Under the pieces are notes generated by a model. That model was not told the DNA's origin and did no database searches. It saw only the letters and a program-made list of their open reading frames with translations. Shown here one piece after another: positions 1 to 5,980 of a DNA stretch of 6,049 nucleotides. The translations under genes and the position numbers were made by a program. Position 1 is the first letter of the stretch. Every line of letters begins with the position of its first letter. The stretch is from JAFGSZ01 sp964492185 (lineage in GTDB: Bacteria > Bacteroidota > Bacteroidia > Bacteroidales > UBA10428), in assembly GCA_964492185.1 (NCBI GenBank), contig CAZBJH010000155.1, forward strand, positions 1-6,049, written 5' to 3'.

Positions 1-235
1 TTTCATACGAATATATTTTATTTATGTTATTAGTAATTAATTTGGTAATAGATTATGTATATTTTGTTAGTGCCGGTGGAATTTGTTAATTAAGCTTTTT
101 TTCTTTAAGATGTTCCCGCTCGGGGCAATCCGGCAGTAAAACCTGACTTTATCCATGTTTAGCTATATTGGTAAATTTGATAATAAGGGAAAAATGCAGT
201 AATTTTCAAAAGTTATAATATCCTTAAGCTGTAAT
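1..235. other. AT-rich non-coding leader upstream of the YceI-like gene
   Basis: I see no gene here. One frame is open from base 3 to a stop at 87-89 and could be the tail of an upstream gene, but at 28 codons with no recognisable motif this cannot be supported. A T-rich run lies near 95-105, followed by a short GC-rich patch at 113-140 that can form only a 3-4 bp stem (CCC/GGG), so it is not a credible terminator. The stretch closest to the gene holds the possible promoter listed separately. Confidence 0.6.
148..179 (+). promoter_or_regulatory. Possible Bacteroidota-type promoter for the YceI-like gene
   Basis: TAAATTTG at 172-179 matches the Bacteroidota -7 consensus TAnnTTTG. TTTA at 148-151 sits 20 bp upstream and is one base off the -33 TTTG element. 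Transcription would start near 185, giving a leader of about 50 nt before the ATG at 236. The -7 match is good and the -33 match is weak, and AT-rich DNA yields chance matches, so confidence is moderate. Confidence 0.42.
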
Positions 236-856
236 ATGAATGTATTAAATATAGTTAAGATATTACTGATCACTGAAATATTTTTTCTTTTCTTTATTTA
301 TCCGGAGAAGTCATTTTCACAGGATGAACCTGTTGACCAGGCTCCATGGAAATGTTACCTGAGACAGGTTGTCATTGAAGGCAGGAGCAATCTGAAAAGT
401 TTTAATTTCATTTATTATATGCCTTATGAAGATTCTATCCCTGCAAGATACGGCAAACCCATTTGTGAAGCAGACACTGATCTGGTCATATATAAAATTC
501 CTGTTGCTGCATTTGAAGGTGATAATCCACTTATGCTTAGTGATTTCAGGAAACTGGTAAAGGCTTCTGAATACCCTGTTATACAGGTACAGTTTGACCG
601 TGAGGTGTTCAGAAAAATCGTTTTAAAAGGTAAACCTACCCTGAATCTTGACCTTACACTGGCCGGTATAACAAATCAAATACCAGCTGATTATGTTATA
701 AGTAAAAGAACGGAACACAGGATAATTCTTAATGGAGAAACTCATTTTTACCTTACCGACTTCGATCTTGAACCTCCCGAACGGTTATTTGGACTTGTGC
801 AGGTTGAGAATATAGTAATTATTAAATTCAATATTCTGTTGAAGTATCAGCCATAA
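236..856 (+). CDS. Secreted YceI-like domain protein
   Basis: This 206-residue protein has an N-terminal hydrophobic signal segment (residues about 6-22, with an unusual Glu14 inside it). Its probable cleavage site, SFS|QD after residue 28, leaves Gln at +1, as is common in Bacteroidota. The rest resembles the YceI family: an N-terminal strand of the form GRSNLKSF (49-56), a central segment where NPLMLSDFRKL leads into YPVIQVQF (97-120), a LTLAGITN strand near 141-148, and a C-terminal FYLTDFDLEPPERLFGLV segment. YceI proteins are periplasmic or secreted lipocalin-like barrels, and one member binds a polyisoprenoid, so a hydrophobic ligand is plausible but not shown. Cys40 and Cys77 could form a disulfide. 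The gene ends in tandem stops (TAATAG). It is separated from the next gene by 150 bp holding a promoter, so it is probably a separate transcript. The family call is by motif reading only; this is a divergent member. Confidence 0.78.
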   Translation: MNVLNIVKILLITEIFFLFFIYPEKSFSQDEPVDQAPWKCYLRQVVIEGRSNLKSFNFIYYMPYEDSIPARYGKPICEADTDLVIYKIPVAAFEGDNPLMLSDFRKLVKASEYPVIQVQFDREVFRKIVLKGKPTLNLDLTLAGITNQIPADYVISKRTEHRIILNGETHFYLTDFDLEPPERLFGLVQVENIVIIKFNILLKYQP

Positions 857-939
857 TAGTAGATCTTTCCTGTCAATTTGATATTTTTTCCATAATTGCT
901 TTTTTGAACTGAACTTTAAAAAAACGAAATAAAATTTAT
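857..939. other. Intergenic region, no clear terminator
   Basis: This is the AT-rich spacer after the YceI-like gene. The only candidate stop structure is TCAATTTGA (873-881), which could form at most a 4-bp stem before a short T run; this is too weak to call a terminator. AATAAAATTTATT (928-940) is a 13-bp AT palindrome of unclear meaning immediately before the promoter/operator. Confidence 0.4.
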
Positions 940-980
940 TATACGATATTTGTCAAATAAAACAATAATCGTATATTTGT
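940..980 (+). promoter_or_regulatory. Promoter with overlapping palindromes: likely TetR operator
   Basis: TTTG (949-952), a 19-bp spacer and TATATTTG (972-979) form a full match to the Bacteroidota -33/-7 promoter. Transcription should start near 983-987, about 20 nt before the ATG of the TetR gene. Two inverted repeats cover it. The 13-bp palindrome TATTTG-T-CAAATA (947-959) includes the -33 box. The perfect 8-bp arms TATACGAT (940-947) and ATCGTATA (968-975) flank the spacer and enter the -7 box. A protein bound to either would block RNA polymerase. TetR-family regulators usually bind such palindromes next to their own gene, so autoregulation of the operon is the natural reading (inference). 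Confidence 0.72.
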
Positions 981-1006
981 TCTGAAATAGTATAAAATTA
1001 AATTGT

Positions 1007-1588
1007 ATGCGAAAATATGATCATCCAAAATACATACAATTGCTCGATACAGCAAAGGATTTATTCTGGAAACATGGTATAAAACGTATTACCGTTGAAG
1101 AGATCTGCCGGCAGGCAAATGTCAGTAAAATGACGTTCTATCGTTTTTTCCCTAATAAAACGGCAATTGCAAAAAATGTTTTGGATCATATGATTGATGA
1201 AGGTATTCATAGTTTCAGACAAATTATAACTGAAGAGATCAGTCCGCCGGAAAAGATGCAGAAAATTCTGCTTATGAAAATGGAAGGTACAAATGATATC
1301 AGCCGAGAAATGCTGGAAGATATATATAACACTCCGGGTTCAGAATTGCAGATTTATATGGAACAAAAGACAAATGATGTATGGACTGAGATAATAAAGG
1401 ATTTTAAAAATGCTCAGCGAAATGAAGGATGGATTCGTAAAGATCTTAATCTTGACTTCCTGGTGCCTTTTTCCAAAAAGCTAATGGAACTGGCTTCTGA
1501 TGCTGATCTTATAAAATTATATTCAACACCGCGGGAATTCATTATGGAACTGGCTAAGTTTTGGGCTTATGGTATATCACCAAGATAA
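1007..1588 (+). CDS. TetR/AcrR-family transcriptional regulator
   Basis: The 193-residue length is typical of TetR-family one-component repressors. The N-terminal DNA-binding domain (residues about 8-56) is clear: helix 1 YIQLLDTAKDLFWKHGIKRI, then the helix-turn-helix TVEEICRQANVSKMTFYRFF (29-48), followed by the family's PNKTAIA stretch. The recognition helix is around VSKMTFYRFF. The C-terminal region (about 60-193) is the ligand-binding and dimerisation part, which is too variable to predict a ligand. The ATG at 1007 starts the protein 16 residues before the conserved helix 1 alanine, as expected, and lies just downstream of a strong promoter with palindromes. It is the first gene of the cluster and is followed 78 bp later by the porin-like gene. 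It probably represses itself and the downstream transporter genes. Family assignment is secure; target and ligand are inferred or unknown. Confidence 0.93.
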   Translation: MRKYDHPKYIQLLDTAKDLFWKHGIKRITVEEICRQANVSKMTFYRFFPNKTAIAKNVLDHMIDEGIHSFRQIITEEISPPEKMQKILLMKMEGTNDISREMLEDIYNTPGSELQIYMEQKTNDVWTEIIKDFKNAQRNEGWIRKDLNLDFLVPFSKKLMELASDADLIKLYSTPREFIMELAKFWAYGISPR

Positions 1589-1666
1589 CCGGTATCGGGG
1601 TAGTTGCCAGGCACCGAAAGCTGAAGTTTTAACACGGCAGTGCCAGTAATGCAGGTAAGGAAGATA
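1589..1666. other. Spacer with short inverted repeats, no promoter seen
   Basis: This 78-bp stretch is noticeably richer in GC than the TetR gene before it. It contains TGCCAGGCA (1605-1613) and GGCAGTGCC (1636-1644), each a 9-bp palindrome. GGCAC (1610-1614) can also pair with GTGCC (1640-1644), giving a 5-bp stem with a 25-nt loop. There is no T run after it, so it is not an intrinsic terminator, and I find no TAnnTTTG element. The downstream gene is therefore probably read through from the TetR promoter. AAGGAAG (1657-1663 region) just before the ATG at 1667 looks like a ribosome binding site. Confidence 0.4.
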
Positions 1667-2806
1667 ATGAAACGATTAACATTTATATTATTGTATTTTG
1701 CAATGTTTATTGATGGTGTATACCCACAGGATAGCCTTATGTTTAAAGGCCAGTTGTCCGGATGGATGAATTACAATCCTGATAATGATTTGCCGGCATG
1801 GGCTGGCGGCCGGTATATCCCGCGATTGAATTATGAAGTACAGTTTTCCGGTGCCAGGATGATTGATTTTGAATTATCGGCAAATCTTAATGCTGTATCC
1901 GGGTTCAGGCCTTTTGATACATGTGATTTTTCTGCTAATGGTAAACCTTATCGTGCATGGGGAAGATATTCTTCCCGTCAGTTTGAACTCAGGCTGGGAC
2001 TGCAAAAGATAAATTTTGGTTCGGCATCCATGCTTCGTCCACTCATGTGGTTTGATCAGATCGATCCCCGTGATCCCCTGCAACTCACTGACGGGGTATG
2101 GGGTATGCTTGGAAGATACTATTTATTGAATAATGCCAATATATGGCTTTGGGTTTTATATGGCAATGAAGGCCCGAAAACATGGGAACTGGGGAGAACA
2201 AATCAGGATTATCCTGAATTCGGGGGCAGGGTGCAGCATCCGGTTCCCGGGGGTGAAGCGGCTGTCTCCTATCATTTTCGTATGGCTGATACAAAAGGGT
2301 TGGGGGGTGGTATTCCTTCCTGGTCCGAAATTCCCGAAAACCGTATAGGTCTTGATGGGAAATGGGATGCCGGTATAGGTATCTGGTTTGAAGGAGTATG
2401 GATAAATAAGGTAAAGGACCTGGATACACTGACAAATCAGGAAATGCTGACACTGGGTGCAGATTATACATTTGCTGTCGGTAACGGCCTGAACGCTACG
2501 CTGGAAAATTTATGGTTTGCATACGGAGAAAAGGCATTTGATATTTCCAATGCAGTTACATCTTTTACTGCCTTATCAATGAACTATCCGGTTGGTTTGT
2601 TTGACCATATAAATACAATACTGTACTATGACTGGAAAAATGAGAATATATACAGTTTTGTAAACTGGCAAAAACAGTTTAGGAGATTAGACCTGTATGT
2701 TATGGTTTACTGGAATCCGGAGAAGTATATCCTCCCGAAGCAGGCTGATACGGATAACCTGTTTTCCGGTAAAGGAATACAGATCATGATAGTATATAAT
2801 CATTAA
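1667..2806 (+). CDS. Predicted outer-membrane beta-barrel (porin-like) protein
   Basis: The frame is open from a GTG at 1640 and an ATG at 1649. I choose ATG 1667 because it follows a purine-rich AAGGAAG and starts directly at a normal signal peptide (KR, then hydrophobic residues 4-15), giving 379 residues. Cleavage probably falls near VYP|QDS (residues 20/21), although Pro at -1 is atypical. The mature protein alternates polar and aromatic/hydrophobic residues and is rich in Gly, Trp and Tyr, as in beta barrels. Residues 109-146 contain RLGLQKINFG, then FDQIDPRDP and TDGVWG, a pattern reminiscent of DUF1302-type and alginate-export-type barrels (a strand with GxQ..xxG followed by a DPRD loop). 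The last residues, IMIVYNH, lack the usual terminal Phe. The gene is followed after 38 bp by the ABC ATPase, which suggests it is the outer-membrane partner or client of that transporter. Barrel nature is likely; the specific family is uncertain. Confidence 0.72.
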   Translation: MKRLTFILLYFAMFIDGVYPQDSLMFKGQLSGWMNYNPDNDLPAWAGGRYIPRLNYEVQFSGARMIDFELSANLNAVSGFRPFDTCDFSANGKPYRAWGRYSSRQFELRLGLQKINFGSASMLRPLMWFDQIDPRDPLQLTDGVWGMLGRYYLLNNANIWLWVLYGNEGPKTWELGRTNQDYPEFGGRVQHPVPGGEAAVSYHFRMADTKGLGGGIPSWSEIPENRIGLDGKWDAGIGIWFEGVWINKVKDLDTLTNQEMLTLGADYTFAVGNGLNATLENLWFAYGEKAFDISNAVTSFTALSMNYPVGLFDHINTILYYDWKNENIYSFVNWQKQFRRLDLYVMVYWNPEKYILPKQADTDNLFSGKGIQIMIVYNH

Positions 2807-2844
2807 TAATTACTTTTTAGTGACATAATAATAAAACAGAAAAA
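2807..2844. other. Short AT-rich intra-operon spacer
   Basis: These 38 bp between the barrel gene and the ATPase gene contain no hairpin and no TAnnTTTG match. The nearest sequence is TACTTTTTAG, which lacks the G in register. Co-transcription is the simplest reading. No Shine-Dalgarno sequence precedes the ATPase ATG, only an A-rich run. Confidence 0.45.
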
Positions 2845-3537
2845 ATGGAGATCATTAAACTTGAAAAGCTTACAAAACGTTTTCCTGTGGGAAAGGGAGA
2901 GTTTACAGCTCTTAATGATATTAACCTTTCATTTGGGACAGGTGAATTTGCGGGGTTTGTCGGACCAAGTGGTTCCGGGAAAACAACCCTGTTAAATATA
3001 ATAGGATCGCTTGATACGCCAACAGAAGGTATGGCTACCGTAATGGGTGAATCGGTTTCCGGCTTGTCTCATAAACAATCTGCAATGCTTCGTAATAAGC
3101 ATATCGGATTTATTTTTCAAACATATAATTTGCTTCCGGTATACACGGTGTATGAAAATGTTGAATTCGCATTGCTATTACAGCACAAATCGGCATCCGA
3201 ACGAAGAAAAGCTGTAATGGAAGCATTGGAATGGGTGGGGTTAACAGATAAAATTGATTCAAAACCTTCAATGCTTTCCGGAGGCGAATGCCAGAGGGTT
3301 TCTATTGCCCGGTCAATGGTGAAAAAACCTACGATCGTATTAGCCGACGAACCTACAGCAAACCTTGATTCGAAGAATTCGCACCATATTTTGCAAACAA
3401 TGGAAAGACTGAATGAAGAATTAAAGGTGACCTTCATTTTTGCCACTCACGATGAAAAAGTGATGCAATATCTTAAAAGGAAAGTTTCACTTGCAGACGG
3501 AAAGGTGGAGAGTGATGAAAAACACAAAAATATTTGA
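2845..3537 (+). CDS. ABC transporter ATP-binding protein, LolD/MacB type
   Basis: This 230-residue nucleotide-binding subunit is complete. Its motifs in order are: Walker A GPSGSGKT (40-47), Q-loop Gln92 in FIFQTYNLLP, ABC signature LSGGE (144-148), Walker B IVLADE (164-169) with catalytic Glu169, D-loop ANLD (172-175) and switch His202 in FATHD. The FQxxNLLPxxTVxENV and ADEPTANLDSKN wording is typical of the LolD/MacB/FtsE-like group, whose ATPases pair with FtsX-fold permeases and drive conformational work across the envelope instead of solute import. The residue after the signature is Cys149, where Gln is usual. The next gene, a permease, starts 3 bp after the stop, and a second permease follows, so this ATPase probably serves a heterodimer of the two. 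It hydrolyses ATP on the cytoplasmic face of the inner membrane. A name such as lolD is not justified because several paralogues share these features. Confidence 0.93.
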   Translation: MEIIKLEKLTKRFPVGKGEFTALNDINLSFGTGEFAGFVGPSGSGKTTLLNIIGSLDTPTEGMATVMGESVSGLSHKQSAMLRNKHIGFIFQTYNLLPVYTVYENVEFALLLQHKSASERRKAVMEALEWVGLTDKIDSKPSMLSGGECQRVSIARSMVKKPTIVLADEPTANLDSKNSHHILQTMERLNEELKVTFIFATHDEKVMQYLKRKVSLADGKVESDEKHKNI

Positions 3538-3540
3538 CGT

Positions 3541-4704
3541 ATGTTAGCTGTAAAATTAGCATTCAAAAACTTGATGGGAGCGGGTTTGAGAACCTGGCTG
3601 AATGTTGCTGTTCTGTCCTTTGCATTTGTGCTTATCATTTTTTTTAATGGTATGATAGACGGGTGGCACAGGCAGGGCAGGAATGATACAATGGACATGG
3701 AAACGGGGGGCGGACAGTACTGGCACCCACATTACGACAGGTATGATCCATACACTATTCAGGATGCTCACGCACCATTATCGGAAAAGGTCCGGAAGCT
3801 GATAGATGAGGATAAACTTACCCCCATACTGATTACCCAGGGGACAGCTTATCCCGGGGGCCGCATGCAAAGTGTGATATTAAAAGGGATTGATCCTGAT
3901 CAAAATATCCTTGAATTGCCGACTTCTTATCTAAAATCATCTGATAATGGATATTCAGCTTTTATCGGTAATCGCATGGCAGAAACCACAAGGCTGAATG
4001 CCGGTGACCGAGTACTGGTCCGCTGGCGGGATGTAAACGGCACCTTTGATGCCCGTGAGATTCAAATAGCCCATGTTTTCAAATGTGATGTCCCTTCCGT
4101 GGATAACGGACAGATATGGGTGCCGATTGAAATGTTACAGGAAATGACAGGAATGGAAAATGAAGCAACATTGCTCGTGGCATCAAAGGATTATCAAATA
4201 GAAGATCTTCCCGGATGGGAGTTTAAAGATCTGGATTTTCTGCTGGCTGAACTTGATCAGCTTATACGGACCAAAAAAGGAGGCGGGTCAATAATGCAGA
4301 TTTTATTACTTATTATCGCATTGCTTGCCATATTTGACACACAGGTATTGTCTATCTTTCGGCGCCAAAAGGAGATAGGGACATACATTGCGCTGGGCAT
4401 GACACGGTCGCAAGTGGTCGGTATTTTTACAGTTGAGGGGGGAGCACACAGCATATTAGCAGCGGCATTGGGGGCTGTTTATGGAATACCGGTTTTCCTG
4501 GTCCTTGATAAGGTCGGTATTTCATTCGGGGTGGATGATATGGGAATAACCATAGCTGAGACAATTTACCCTTATTACAGTGTCGGACTGATTATCGGTA
4601 CACTTTTACTTGTTGTGGTGTCAGCCACTGTTGTAAGTTATCTGCCGGCCAGGCGAATATCAAAAATGAAACCTACGGATGCATTAAAAGGAAAACAACA
4701 ATGA
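3541..4704 (+). CDS. FtsX-fold ABC transporter permease, first subunit
   Basis: The 387 residues show the MacB/LolC topology: one N-terminal membrane helix (about 20-41), a large periplasmic domain (about 42-250), then three helices (about 251-272, 302-322 and 347-368). The cytoplasmic coupling segment FRRQKEIGTYIALGMTRSQV (273-292) matches the FtsX-domain consensus, as does the EGG at 299-301 after it and the C-terminal LPARRISKMKPTDALKG (368-384). The start of the periplasmic domain is unusual: where relatives have a TGHVxV-like strand, this protein has TGGGQYWHPHYDRYDP (55-70), rich in His, Tyr and Asp. The gene begins 3 bp after the ATPase stop and its stop overlaps the second permease start (ATGA), so all three are probably translationally coupled and form one complex. 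Its substrate cannot be read from the sequence. Lipoprotein or lipid extraction, or export of a hydrophobic compound, are the family precedents. Confidence 0.9.
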   Translation: MLAVKLAFKNLMGAGLRTWLNVAVLSFAFVLIIFFNGMIDGWHRQGRNDTMDMETGGGQYWHPHYDRYDPYTIQDAHAPLSEKVRKLIDEDKLTPILITQGTAYPGGRMQSVILKGIDPDQNILELPTSYLKSSDNGYSAFIGNRMAETTRLNAGDRVLVRWRDVNGTFDAREIQIAHVFKCDVPSVDNGQIWVPIEMLQEMTGMENEATLLVASKDYQIEDLPGWEFKDLDFLLAELDQLIRTKKGGGSIMQILLLIIALLAIFDTQVLSIFRRQKEIGTYIALGMTRSQVVGIFTVEGGAHSILAAALGAVYGIPVFLVLDKVGISFGVDDMGITIAETIYPYYSVGLIIGTLLLVVVSATVVSYLPARRISKMKPTDALKGKQQ

Positions 4705-5975
4705 TACAGTTTTTATTAAAAGGAATAATCAGAGATAAAAATCGCAGCCTCCTGCCGGTTATTGTAGTGGCTTTGGGTGTTTTTCTTACTGTACTGATGA
4801 GTGGTTGGCTGGGTGGTGTTTTTAGTGATATGATAGATATAAGTGCCAATTTCTCAACCGGACATGTTCGAATAATGACCCGTGCTTATGCTGAAAACGA
4901 AAATCAAATACCGAATGATCTGGCATTGCTGGGTGTGGATGAAATGAAGAAGGAACTGCAAAAAAAGTATTCGCGTATGGAATGGGTTGAACGTATTCAT
5001 TTTGGCGGATTACTGGATATACCGGATGAGAAAGGAGAAACCAAAAACCAGGGGCCTGCTGCAGGAACAGCTGTCGACCTGTTTTCTCCCGGTTCGAAGG
5101 AGGCAGAACGAATGAATATTCCCAAATCCGTGGTGAAGGGAAATATACCCGATAAGCATGGTGAAGCGCTGATCAGTGATGATTTTGCAGAACGCTTTGA
5201 TGTTTCCGTAGGTGATGAAATAACTCTATTTGGTTCTACAATGTATGGTAGCATGATGTTTGAAGTTTTTAAAGTAAGCGGTACTGTGAGTTTTGGCTCT
5301 GCCATGCTTGACCGTGGTGCAATAATCATTGATATCAGTGATGCACAGCGTGCACTGGATATGGATGATGCCGCCGGTGAAATTTTGGGCTTTTTTAAAG
5401 AAGGTGGTTATGATGATGAACAGGCTGAAAAAGTGAAAACATCTTTTAATGCGGAATATAGTTCACCCGATGATGAATTTTCACCTCAAATGTTTAAACT
5501 ACGGGAACAGAATGGTCTGGATGAATATCTGGCTTTTGCTGATAATATGAGTGCAATAATGATAACTATATTTATTATTGCTATGTCCATTGTTCTTTGG
5601 AATACAGGTTTATTGGGCGGTTTACGCCGTTATAGTGAATACGGGATACGGCTTGCCCTTGGGGAGGAGAAAAGACATATTTATATAACCATGATACATG
5701 AAGCTGTTCTGATAGGAATTATTGGTTCTGTCGTTGGAACGGCTATTGGTGTGGGATCAGCTTATTACTTGCAGGAAAACGGGATTGATCTGGGTGGAAT
5801 GCTGGAAAACACAACAATGATGATGCCACAGGTTTTTAAGGCCGTGGTGAAACCAGAGCTATTTTATATCGGTTTTATTCCGGGACTGGTAGCAATGGTA
5901 CTGGGAAATGCACTGGCCGGATTTGCCATATATAAAAGAAAAACTGCACGATTGTTTAAGGAACTGGAAGTGTGA
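4701..5975 (+). CDS. FtsX-fold ABC transporter permease, second subunit
   Basis: The 424-residue protein has the same topology as the gene before it: a helix at about 18-41, a periplasmic domain of about 240 residues (42-283), and helices at about 284-305, 334-356 and 388-410. It keeps the family landmark STGHVRI (52-58) at the start of the periplasmic domain, and the coupling segment RRYSEYGIRLALGEEKRHI (309-327) followed by an HEA turn into the third helix. The C-terminus, YKRKTARLFKELEV, differs from the LPARR...PTDAL tail of the first permease, so the two are paralogues with separate roles. This is consistent with an asymmetric LolC/LolE-like pair. The ATG overlaps the previous stop by 4 bp, implying coupled translation and a 1:1 ratio. 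It is the last gene of the cluster in this window, and its stop codon abuts an octamer repeat. Family is secure, substrate unknown. Confidence 0.9.
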   Translation: MIQFLLKGIIRDKNRSLLPVIVVALGVFLTVLMSGWLGGVFSDMIDISANFSTGHVRIMTRAYAENENQIPNDLALLGVDEMKKELQKKYSRMEWVERIHFGGLLDIPDEKGETKNQGPAAGTAVDLFSPGSKEAERMNIPKSVVKGNIPDKHGEALISDDFAERFDVSVGDEITLFGSTMYGSMMFEVFKVSGTVSFGSAMLDRGAIIIDISDAQRALDMDDAAGEILGFFKEGGYDDEQAEKVKTSFNAEYSSPDDEFSPQMFKLREQNGLDEYLAFADNMSAIMITIFIIAMSIVLWNTGLLGGLRRYSEYGIRLALGEEKRHIYITMIHEAVLIGIIGSVVGTAIGVGSAYYLQENGIDLGGMLENTTMMMPQVFKAVVKPELFYIGFIPGLVAMVLGNALAGFAIYKRKTARLFKELEV

Positions 5976-5980
5976 GAATA

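Larger units (their letters stand above)
985..5975 (+). other. Predicted five-gene operon: TetR, barrel protein, ABC ATPase, two permeases
   Basis: Five genes run in the same direction with gaps of 78, 38 and 3 bp and a final 4-bp overlap, one clear promoter before the first gene and no convincing promoter or terminator between them. The transcript start is estimated from the -7 box at 972-979. The far end of the transcript is not visible: no hairpin with a T run is present before the window ends. Confidence 0.65.

Noticed and set aside
3..89. Possible C-terminal tail of an upstream gene in frame 3
   Set aside because: It has only 28 codons before a stop, is very AT-rich and has no motif. 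Chance is sufficient to explain it.
113..140. GC-rich patch near a T run, considered as a terminator
   Set aside because: The best stem is 3-4 bp, and the T run precedes it on the + strand. On the minus strand the patch is followed by A residues, not T.
2299..2306. G6 run in the barrel gene (and another G6 near 3705 in the first permease), considered as phase-variable tracts
   Set aside because: Six G residues is short for slipped-strand switching, and both genes are intact in frame.
2085..2471. 128-codon open frame on the minus strand inside the barrel gene
   Set aside because: It is antisense to a well-supported coding region, its translation has a Pro/Tyr/His-rich low-quality composition with no motif, and it has no promoter. 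It is a shadow frame.
3117..3446. 109-codon minus-strand frame inside the ABC ATPase gene
   Set aside because: It lies opposite the conserved ATPase motifs, so the + strand is clearly the coding one. The translation shows no domain.
4997..5329. 110-codon minus-strand frame inside the second permease gene
   Set aside because: It is a shadow of the periplasmic-domain coding sequence, with no recognisable motif or upstream signal.
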